A stretch of 64,000 nt of DNA from positions 93,951,539-94,015,538 of the forward strand of contig CM051519.1 in NCBI GenBank assembly GCA_028015205.1, written 5' to 3'. The position numbers and the translations under genes are program-made. Under the pieces are notes generated by a model. It did no database searches. It was not told the DNA's origin and was given only the letters and a program-made list of their open reading frames with translations. Of this stretch, positions 46,591 to 58,500 are shown piece by piece (position 1 is the first letter of the stretch; every line of letters starts with the position of its first letter). This DNA is from Mytilisepta virgata. Its lineage: Eukaryota > Mollusca > Bivalvia > Mytilida > Mytilidae.

Positions 46591-49500
46591 GTAAGGCTGA
46601 ACGAGGTAGTTGAAAATACTTAAAAGAAATTAGTAATTTCAAATTGGCAAACACATACCTAAAAAGTATTAATAAAATGATTTCAAAACATAGAAGATAT
46701 TATTAATTGTCTAGTGCACTCTCAAAAACCACGGACTTTTGGCCTTCCTTCAGTATAATATATAATTAATTTTTCAGATTCATTGAATAATAGTTTTTAA
46801 AAAGGTGATGGCCCGGTTTGAAAAAAAAGATGTATTGTCACAGTCACAACTGTATGTGTATCAGTTTCTAAAGGATAATCTCGTTTGAAATTCATCCTCA
46901 TTCTAGTAACAAGTCAATTTAAATACTCTTGTTGTTAACGTTTATATACACCCACCACAAACAGGGAAGTGTTAATAGCCAAATAAAATACCCTTTATCA
47001 TACCTCCGCGCTCTACTGCAATCTACCACTAACAGGGAAGAGAGAAAAGCTAAATAATTAAAATACCCAGTATCATACCTCCGCGCTCTACTGCATTCAA
47101 TATTAAAACACCCTCAAGTCTATACATATATGTATATATTTTGATATAAATTATCATTTAAACGACTGAATCACATCAACTAGCTGTAAATTTGCAAAAG
47201 GTTTAAAGAAAACACCGGAGAACATCAGACCATAATGAAAAGATACTGTAAATAAGATCATTTATTTCCTATTTTAAGATTTTCGTGTAAATTTCAGCTT
47301 TATACGCCTAGTAGACATATAAAACCTCTGGTACCTCAACAATGTAGTTTTATACGCCTAGTAGACAAAAAATCCCCTGGTACTTCACAAATGTAACTTT
47401 ATACGCCTAGTAGACATATAAAATCCTCTGCTACTTCACCAGTGTAGCTTTATACGCCAAATAGACATAAAACCCCCTGGTACCTCAACAATGTAGCTTT
47501 ATACGCCTAGCAGACATAAAATCACCTGGTACCTCACCAATACAGGGAGAAGGGCAATTGACAAACTGCTTGTTGCAAACAGATTACGAAGACACCAATA
47601 AAAACTCTACAAAACGTACATTTTTTTGTTCAATTTTGCAACACACTGCAGTATAAACAAATTTGTCTTCTATAGTAAACTTTATTTGAATTCGCTACGC
47701 AATAACAGAGAATCTCGCTAAAGGCTTACTTTCCTTCTTGATTCTACAGGTGTTACAAATAAAATTGTGCATTTGAAATTGTACTTGTATATACCACATA
47801 TGCTGTATATTTAAAATAATCATTGGACGTTAGAACACAGACAACAGTTATCACTGTTAGCGTATAAAACAATCAATACTCCTTTTTCTCTTCATTGCAG
47901 ACCTGGGTGTGGTTTTTCTAAGTGTTACAGCAAAATGGGTAAGTTTATTTTATGTAGTTCAATATATGTTTGGAATATTTACCTCTAGGACATTCGACAG
48001 CTCTCTAGCCCTATGTAATATTTGACATTTCTATTTTTTATTTTACATATTAGGTTATGAGTACGATAACCTGATGTATATATATATGTAATGAAAATTA
48101 TAAGCTCATTAGCTGATAACGAAATTGATCGATGATCATTGGAATATAATATGAAATAAATGTGTCATTTGTTTAACAAATATCATAATTTACACCCGGG
48201 AATTAACAACGGATTGTTGAAAATTTACACATAGTATACATGTAATGGAAGTAATGAAATTTTACAAGACTATAAATCCAATTCAATTTCACATCATCGA
48301 TATTCATTTTACCGAGTCTCAATGCTAAAATCAAATGTTAAAAAAGCAGTTTTGCGGAATAGTAATCGCATATTTTTAATGAACATAACAATAAGCATAA
48401 AACTGACATAAAGATCATCATAATAGAGTGTTAACGTATTTGTTTGTGTCAGAATGATCACTAAAATATGTATATGTCCACCTAAGAAAATGATTAATAC
48501 ATCTACACGTAAACATAAACATATGAGATGGCAGAGACCATAGAACGTGGGAGATAAGTGCAGGTTTTTTATGAAATAATATTTATTTCATCAAGTTCTG
48601 ATTACTATCAACACATGTGATTTAAATAAAAAAAATAAGACATTAAAAGAAAAGGAGAATGGATGTAGAAAATCCTATTTATCACAAATTACTTCCCTAA
48701 GATTTATTACAGCTATCTTCCTCCTATAAATCGCTGTGGCATGACACTGTATATTGCTAGATCTGTTGATAAAACATACTAGTAGTTGTTAAATAACAAT
48801 TAAACTGGTGATCCTGACAAGATACAGTTTGAAACACAAGGATTAAAAAATAGCCATTTGTACGCTGAATTTTAATAGTTTTACCATTTCTGACTACGTT
48901 ATCATATATAAAAAATTGAATTGATAGGTACAACATTTTTGAATGGTTCTTGTAGGCTATTCTTGACATTTAGACAGTTTTTAATGACAATTTATTTTCC
49001 TAATAAAATTATGTTTACCAATAATTGATACTGGGTACTTTTCACATAATTGCTGTGTGGGGAATGTCTTGCTTATCATTTTTTTCTTCGGCATATGCCT
49101 ATACCAAGTCAGTAATATGACAGTTGTTTTCCAGTTGTTCTACTGGTTGATATGGTTGAGCTTCTTTTCGGTTTTGTCGGTGTTTGTAGACTTCCCCCTA
49201 TTGAATACACCTTGGAGTACGGTACGTTTATTATGACCTTTATTAGGTCGTAGTTCTGTATATAAAAGAGTTCACAAGGACTATTGTTCTTTTTATGTTT
49301 CAGCATTAAAACCAAAGAAATATGACTGGAAAGATTCCAATATGGCCTTGTTTGGATCAGACACTGAAAAGAATGTTAAAAGTAAGTACAAATCAGGATA
49401 TTAGATAGTGTAGCTGACATTCAGTGGCATCTATACGACTAAAACTAAGGGCTCAGATTTCCGATATTAGATAGTGTAGCTGACATTCAGTGGCATCTAT

Positions 49501-52500
49501 ACGACTAAAACTAAGGGCTCAGATTTCCGATATTAGATAGTGTAGCTGACATTCAGTGGCATCTATACGACTAAAACTAAGGGCTCAGATTTCCGATATT
49601 AGATAGTGTAGCTGACATTCAGTGGCATCTATACGACTAAAACTAAGGGCTCAGATTTCCGATATTAGATAGTGTAGCTGACATTCAGTGGCATCTATAC
49701 GACTAAAACTAAGGGCTCAGATTTCCGATATTAGATAGTGTAGCTGACATTCAGTGGCATCTATACTACTAAAATTAAGTCCTCAGATTTCCGATATTAG
49801 ATAGTGTAGCTGACATTCAGTGGCATCTATACTACTAAAATTAAGGGCTCAGATGTCCGATATTAGATAGTGTAGCTGACATTCAGTGGCATGTAGTGTT
49901 AAAACTCGATGAAAGAAAAATGCATTTAAACAATGTAGTCATATAAACCTCTGCTCGATTGGGAAAATAAATGAAATTGCAATAAACACACATCACACCA
50001 CCTTCGAGGTTGAAGGGGCTTACTTTTGACAAATTTTACAGATTTCATAAAGAGTTTTTGAACATGAATGATTCTTTTTTTTTTAAATCTGTTTGTTAAC
50101 ATGACAAATTTTCCAACAGGCCAGAATCGAACAATGAATTAACGCGGTGATCTTCATCATGATAAAATGTCGTGTATTTATAATGAGGAAAATACCACAA
50201 ATGAAGATAAAAGCATCGCGTATATCAAATCCATTTATATAAAGCACAGATTCCTTCGCATAAAGTACTGGCTTTGTATAATAATTTTTATTATAATGTG
50301 AAATTTGCTGCTCAGCGTATCTTTTAAAGTCTAAAGCATATATTGCAAAGTTACAACGTTTTATCAGAAATGCTAGAGATGCATATAGTGTAAAATATAC
50401 TGGGTATTACATGAAATTTTACAGAAAATAAAAACATAAGACATTTCATGATGATGTTTCATAAAAAAATGAAATTTACCTGTTTGTTTTCTAATGAAGA
50501 ATTCCCAATACATTCAACTCAAAAGGAAGAAATTTATGTTTTTCAGAGGCATCTGCTATGACGGAACCAGCATGGAAACACGCTGGAGAATCAGTGGGCC
50601 TTCAAGTTTGGAGAATAGTTGTAAGTATACAGTGTCAACAAATTTCATAAAGATAGACACAACATAGAAGAACTCCATATATGTTGTACATCTCCTGCAT
50701 CAAAATTGAAATCAAATAATTGTATTGTATCTATTATTAGAATTAAGGTTAATATTGGAGTAAAATCTACCTTGTTATGTTTCGAGCCAGCAATTAACTT
50801 CAGTTCCATTCTAAAGTAATTAAAAAAAGTCTGTACTCATATTCTACTTTTTGATTAATTGCCAATGTTCAGTTACTTAATTTTGGATTCCAGATTATAT
50901 GATGGTTAGATTTTAGAACTATCTCAAAGTTGAAGTGACCAACAAAAATAGTTTGAGATAACAGGAGTATGAGATATCAGGAGGAAATATAGTGTAAAGT
51001 TAAAAAGGGGACCAAAACATTACTTTGAGATATCAGGAGTTTTGAGATAAAAGAGTTTGAGATAACGAGAGTCAACTATACAAAAATATACATAGCTAAC
51101 CAGGGAGAGTTGGAATAATACAGCACAAAATCTTAACTACTTGCAGTGTGAACTACACAAAAACGGGGGTTGAAATTGGGTTATCGGAAAGGATAAGGAT
51201 GTCATGCTCCGTTTAGTGTACCTGCCACGTTGCAAGTGAGGAAAATCCGACACAGTGTCAAGTCCGGTGAATATGCAGTCAATTTCCAGTTAAATCACAA
51301 ACACTTTTTTGTACGAGAGATTTACCATAATTAGACATTCCTCGTCGTTTGCATGGTAATATTTGGTGTAATTTCCCCCATAATGTATATTCACCGTCAA
51401 AAGTCTCGCCGTTGGTTGTCAGAACTTAGAATGGTAATGGTAATAGAAATGAATGATGAGAAGTTTTCCAGAAATTCCAGAAAAATATAGGTTTAAAAAC
51501 AATGATAAATGTCGGTTCTATACATAATTTCGGAATAATTCAAAAGTATGGAGTGTGTCCTTGCACTTCACCACTGCGTCCAGTTCGAGAAATGGTCGTT
51601 TGTTATTAGAGGAATCTGGGGTTGACGTGTATTATATATTTTGTAGAAATTTAAAGTTACCACTTGGCCGAAGGACGAGTACGGAAATTTTTATAATGGA
51701 GATTCGTACATAGTTTTAAATGTAAGTAGATGAATTTTGTTCTATGTTTGAATAATTCTGGCATTGCATTTTTTTTTACATTTTCTCTCATACCGAGATG
51801 CAACTTTATCTTGTGGCGATGGTGTGTTGGTGTGCTGATGATGGTTGAATTGTTTTCACTATGGTGGTTGTTTAATTTCAAATTTCACCAAATCTCATTT
51901 TTTAATGTATAAATGCTGAAATTTAACATCTCTGCAATGTTGACATTCTTAATACATCAAAAACCAGCAAGGTAATTTTCAAACGATTTATTTCTCTTTT
52001 TGTAGACATATAAAAACGAAGGTTCAGACAAGTTAGAATATGACATCCATTTTTGGATTGGTAAATACAGCTCACAGGTAACTGTAAAATAAAACTTTAT
52101 GAAAACAATATGATGTTCTGTTAACTTAGTACTAATCACACAGACAGGAATATACCCCTTTGAGCAGAATGAATTACATCTGGGGGGAAAACAATTTACC
52201 TCGAGACTGAGGACATGGACTAAACGAAAACCTATTGCTATTTGAGAAATAAAGGCCTCTTGCAAACTGAAATTTGGCTAACCATTCTAGACCGTCATGT
52301 CTTGTTTTGGAAGCTGAAAAAAAATTATTGATTACATTAAAACTACTATTTCATCACCATCGCTGTATGTTTTTGCTTGTTTATTGTAAGTTGAAGATTT
52401 TACCAAATGATTTCTAACCATTACCAAGTATCTGTACCCAGTCAGAACGATATTTTGGTATACCAAAATTAGAATTCCCTCTCCAAAAAAATGTATAAAG

Positions 52501-55500
52501 TAAATTTAAACATATACACCAGTATTTACAAACCGCCTCGGTGGTCTTGTGGTAGCGTGCTCGCCCCGACTGCGGAAGGTTGCGGGTTCGATCCCCGACC
52601 GGGTCAAACCAAAGACATTAAAATTGGTATTTGCTGCTTCTCCGCCAAGCACGCGGCATCTAAGAGTAAGAGCAAAGACTGGTCGGCTCGGAGTCAGTAT
52701 AATGTGTCCGAGTGAGGTGATATGTCTTCCTGCGGACAATTACCTCGTGAGCTAGCACATTAAAAATCCGATTGAGCGTGTCGGTCTAGTACAAAGCAGG
52801 GATCATATTCATTATCATATCAACATGTTCTCGTCCTGATATGCACCTGGTTGCCACTGGACGTTAAACAATAATCATCCATCCATCCAGTATTTACAAA
52901 ACTCCCTTAAAAGGGATATGAGACATACTGACTTCTTTTTGCTTAAGAATTCTTTTGTATTGTATTGTGGGTGTGGTTTGTTTCTTACTTGAATTATCGT
53001 TAAACTAATGTCTTGTCACATGATGTCTAACCTTCAATCATTTGTAAGTAATAGATTTAACTTAATTATTTGGTATTAGAGAAAGTATATGTTTTCTAGG
53101 ATGAGTATGGAACAGCAGCATATAAGACAGTAGAATTAGACACCTTGTTAGATGATGTACCAATCCAACATAGGGAGGTTCAGAACCATGAAACATCACT
53201 ATTTAAATCTTATTTTCCAGCAATCACGTGCGTTTATTATATAGATAGTATTTATCTACTGCATATTTTTAAAAATGACCCTACTTTCTGTCTATACATG
53301 TAATGTGTATTTTTGTTTAATTTGCTTGACCCATTTGGATGTAGTATGCAAATTATTATTAATATAAACCGGTTTTTTTTCGGTTTGCTCAGTTTGCTGT
53401 TAATGATAGAAAAAAAATCCACCCCTTTGTAACAATTTTTACACGTGACTGATTGACTTTCTAATTCATACAACTGTTAATATCGTTCTCTGTACCAAAT
53501 TAGACTTTTAGAAGGTGGTGCAGACACTGGATTCAGGAGTACTAGAGCTGATAAACCGATTAAAAGACTCTTCCATTTCCATGGAGACAGAAAGGGAGTA
53601 GTAGTTAAAGAGGTAAATAATGCATGAATGTAATTCTTTTTCATTTGAAGTACTAGTATCTGTTTTTCAGTTCCTTCTTATGATTACTACATGTATCCAT
53701 TGCTTAACAACATGACATAATGAAGGTATAATTGGATTTGTTCTTAGGAGGCTTAGGATATTCCACAAAGCAAATGTTTATACTATCATTTCAAGAATCT
53801 TAAGTCAAATCATTTACATCACACTGGCATTCATTTTGCCTGCATGAGACATTCATTTTATTTAACCGTTACAATCAGAACTCATCTAGTACATAGATGG
53901 AACGGTCCAGGAGCTTTACAGTTTGTATCATTATAATGACATTTTTCTAATCTTGAAAGATTCTGTTTTGAGGATTGTTTTTAATAAAATTTTGTAGATC
54001 TTGAGGAAGCGCCGAAATATTGATTCATCCGATGTGTATATATTAGATCTGGGTCAGGAATTATTCCAGTGGAACGGAAAAGGCTGCAACAAAGATGAAA
54101 AATGGAAGGTATGGTTTAATTACACTAATTAAGACTTTTCAGTATATTGAAAAATGTAATAAATAAAGCAAAGGTCCATTTCAGCCTTTGTCATTGCTGA
54201 AGCTTTGAATGGCGAATAATGGCTCAAAAATTTACTGAATAGAGAATAGAGAATAAGGGTCTAAAAACAAAGAAAGAAGAATAATAAATATTTTACCATA
54301 TAATGAATTTAATTTAAAAAAAATACTGACTACAGAAAATAACAATTGTAAAGAATAAAGAAAATTGCTATAATTAAAATTCTTTGAAACCAATTTTAAT
54401 GCACAAGATGTGCGCATTTCGTCGATTTACGACTCATCAGTTGTGCTCAAGGTCTAAAATGTTGAAAACCAAAACAACAATCCAACAGATTAAAGAGCAA
54501 ATTCAAAAATACCAAAATGACCAAAAGGGGTAAAACTAAAACCATAAAAGGATATAGCTATGCACGAGCGAGACTCTCTTCAGTTTTCACAAATTTTACA
54601 ATTTTGTAACAGCAAATTTTAAGTATAATTTCGGGCTAGTATCGAAATACTAGCAACTGAGCTGGGTATACCCCCGGCGGCTTGGAGTCCACCAGCAGTG
54701 GCATCGACTGAGTGGTAAAATATATAATTAAATGGTAAAATGTAACAGTGACATACCAATCAAGTAACTCATTCTTATCGACAGACCTTTTGATGGATAA
54801 TGGATGAATTATTGTTTAACGTCTTGTGGCAACCATAATTTATATAGGAGTATATCAGAACGAAAACATATTTATATGATGTGCATGTAAATATAATCCC
54901 TGCTTTGTACTAGACCGACACGCTGAGCCGGATTTTTAATGTGCTAGCTCACGAGGTAACAGTCAGCACTTTAATACTTTAAACAACATTTTGAGAAGAC
55001 ATTAAAGACACTTGCACCTTATAACTTAATATTATCGTACTTCCATGCGTCTTATATATATCCCTTCTCAGCCGCTCTGTATTAAGGCTTTGTGACGTAT
55101 TAGGAGACATCATCCACGACAGCAGGACTTATCAGCGACGCCACAGTTCTTATTAGCGACGTCACAATGTGAGAGCAGACGTTATCAAGCTTTCCACCAG
55201 GAGGACAAACAAGCGTAAAAAATGTCCTACAGGGGCGACTAAAATGTACAGAATTTGTACGATAGACAGTTTATCTGGTTTTCTGCGTAAATATATTGTA
55301 AAATATCAGCCGCTCGACACAATATGAATCTTTTAGGCTCGTTCGCTGCGCTCATTCGCCAAAAATCTTCATATTGTGGCTCGCGGCAGATATTTTACGA
55401 TATCAATATGCAGAAAACCCGATAATCTATACATCTAGAGTCCCTCTGTAATGACAAGTCTTGTGAACAATTTAAACAATAAAGGTGATTTTTGCTAACC

Positions 55501-58500
55501 TTGCCCAAGGGCATTTGTGATCTATTGTCATAACTCGGCGTCCGTCGTCGTCTCTCCTTTAAACAAAAATCTTCTCTTCTGAAACTACTTGTCCAATTAG
55601 GACTAATATTTGGTATAGTGGTCTCGGGTGATCCCCTTTTAAAAGTGTTACTTACATACTGCACAATTTAAAAAAATAACGCACCAACAATGTATTTATT
55701 TTGTATACTAAAATTTCAGGCAACACAATATTTACAAGATTTAAAGAGCAAACGAAATGGAAAGGCAAAGGTAGATGTGTTAGATGAAGAGGAAATAGGC
55801 GATTCGGTATGTTTAATTTCACAGTCAAATGACGCGGAAATAGACGAATTGATTCTTTTAAATTTTGGTGTTAGAGGAAAAGGAAATAGCCGAATCGGTT
55901 TCCTTTATCACAGTTTGTAAAACAAATATATTTTTTTGGCAACAGATTATGTATTTATCCCTTTTTTTCCTATGTAGCACAAGTTTTACCAATCATTAGA
56001 CCAAGATGACGAGGACGATGATGTTGAAGATGATCCAGACCACTTAGCACTTAAATCAAAGAAATCACTATACAGGTAATCATATCCACTATCAATGAGC
56101 TTTTTTGCTGTTTATTAGATAATAATCTTTATTTGCAAAGAAACCCCATTTAAGCCATATGCAAAATATGAACAGTAAACAAATACAATTGTGAAAATAC
56201 ACAATATCTACATAGAATACATAAAATACATGTACATTCAACAATAACATGAAGATATTGTATATAGTTAAGACTCGTCTCTTCCCCTTAGTTCTAAAGA
56301 TATAACTATATCAATAGGATTAAGTAGTAATATATGGTTAAAAATAGAGAAGTAACCATTAACCATGGCTGATCAGAATAAACAATGAGTGTCTTAGATC
56401 TTCAGTCTTGAATAACAATGATACCAGCGACGTGACTATTGTACAGAGATCACACTATGACATTTATAAAAAAAATATATCCTTGATAAGGCATATATGA
56501 ACACCATAGTTATTCCACAAGTTAGGATTGTTATTCTGAAACTCCTGGGATGATGCCTCTGCTGGTGGACCCTAGGTCCCCGAGGGTATTCGCCAACCCA
56601 GTCGTCAGACTTGTCGGACATGATTATTCATTGATTTGTTACAGAAATTACCAGTATTTTATTCAAAAATAACAGAAATACTAAGGGTTCATTCCTTGTA
56701 TTGCACATGGTAGATCTCCTTAGCTGAAATTTGGCTTCCTATTTCGGTATTTTTGGTTGAGTACTTCTTGTTTAATATAAGTTTGGTTTTTGGTCTTCCA
56801 AATGTTTCGGTTTTAATGCTGCTGATGAGAGGTAACTCCTTGAAATGCGTCGTACACAGCATAGTATAAATTTACAATATCTAATATTAGTATCTTTGGA
56901 TTGTTATTTTAAAAATGGACAATCTGATTTGTGTACATACAATTACTTTACTCAGTAATCGAGTCTTGAAACCCAACGAAGCACAAATCCCAAGTGTACT
57001 TTATAGTCTGAGAAAGCAGTTGAAGTTATTATTTTGTACATAGTAATTTTCAACAGATTGTAGATGAAATGGGTTTTATAATACACCGAAATGTGAAAAT
57101 TACATGTAAATTTATTAGTAGTTTTATAGGGTTGTAAATTAAGTCCTCAATATCACAACTGAAGTAAACACTTTAAATTCCAATGTCGACACAAAAAGAA
57201 TAAAACTCTTCAATAAACGAATATTTTTTTTTAAAATGTATAGCTCCACATGCGCAATGAACAAGAAAAAATAATACCTGTATTTCCGCTTACATGATGG
57301 TAAAAAATAGGGTCGGTAGGTGGGCAAATAATTTTATTTTTTGAAAAGGTTTTGACTGGTTTTTACAGGAGAAAAAGCCCTGCTTTAACAGTGGTTGATC
57401 AAAAATAGCAAAACAATTTTAGGGTAGGCACTAAAAATAGGGGTTGGTCGGGTTAGCGGAAACTCACATATATTTTTTTTTTGGGCCTAAACATTTGAGG
57501 ACGCGTAAAAAGAGTCAGTCAACACAAATTTTGACACTGAGATGTAAGATATCCAATATACCCTATGTGTTGACCCAAATTTTGACACTGAGATGTAAGA
57601 TATCCAATATCAATCTAATTAAAAACCGATCTCTCATTGCTCCCGTTTTCTGATATGTCGCGTGGGAGATGTAACGAAACCCGCTTTGAGGTCACATGTG
57701 AGTGACCTCGTAGGTGTGTCCTGTTCGACCAATGAAATTGCGGCTTAGGCGATCTTGTAAGTTGATCGTGTGGTAAAGGGATGTAACTGACTTTATTAAC
57801 GAAGAAATCGTCAGTCCCCAGAATTCATAAACTTTTTTGATTGGCTTATTGATGGGAAGTCAACTCATTTGCATATCATTATAAATTCATAAGTTCCAGT
57901 TCACTCACATGTGACCTCAAAGCGGATTTCGTTAGATCTCCCACGCGACATAGCGATGAGAGATCGTTTTTTAATTAGACTGATCCAATATACCCTATGT
58001 GTGACCTTTCGTTTATTGTATATTCAAGTTTGTCTTAATAATGTATATATATTGAAAATGTCTGTGAACTATAATTATTCTTAGGATAACTCAGACACAA
58101 AAAATATTTCTAAACTGAAAATTCAATTAAAAATCTCTACTACAGATTGTCAAATGCATCTGGAAGACTAGAATTCTCTTTGGTGAGTGATGGAACAGTC
58201 AGAAAACAGGACTTTAAATCTGAAGTAAGTTAAAATACATATTGGATCCTTGGATTTCATATCATGTTTTAATGGTAAACATGGATATTGCTTATCGCGG
58301 ATCCAGATTGATTGTTTGTTTAAAATCCAACAAAACAGTAATGAAGAATTATGAAAAGTGCATAAAAGATGACCTTGATGTTACGCTGATAATGAGGGTG
58401 GAACTAAAATATCTACGTAAACTTTTTTGAAATACTCAGTTGGGCTGTAGTATACAATCAATAACAACATTTACGGATGCTCGCTGGTCATGTTTTGGTC

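Noticed and set aside
49397..49893. CRISPR-like regular repeat
   Set aside because: Units are contiguous 66-bp copies without unique spacers, inside an intron of an animal gene.
51957..52265. 102-codon open frame on -
   Set aside because: Overlaps a clear gelsolin-like 2 exon in antisense; no features of its own.
52533..52605. tRNA gene
   Set aside because: tRNA-like A/B boxes are the head of a 354-bp SINE with a 14-bp target duplication; no proper acceptor stem is formed.
55807..55920. Extension of the gelsolin-like 2 exon past 55806
   Set aside because: Frame is open but the added sequence does not match the gelsolin fold or the paralogue; the donor at 55807 is good and the next exon is in phase.
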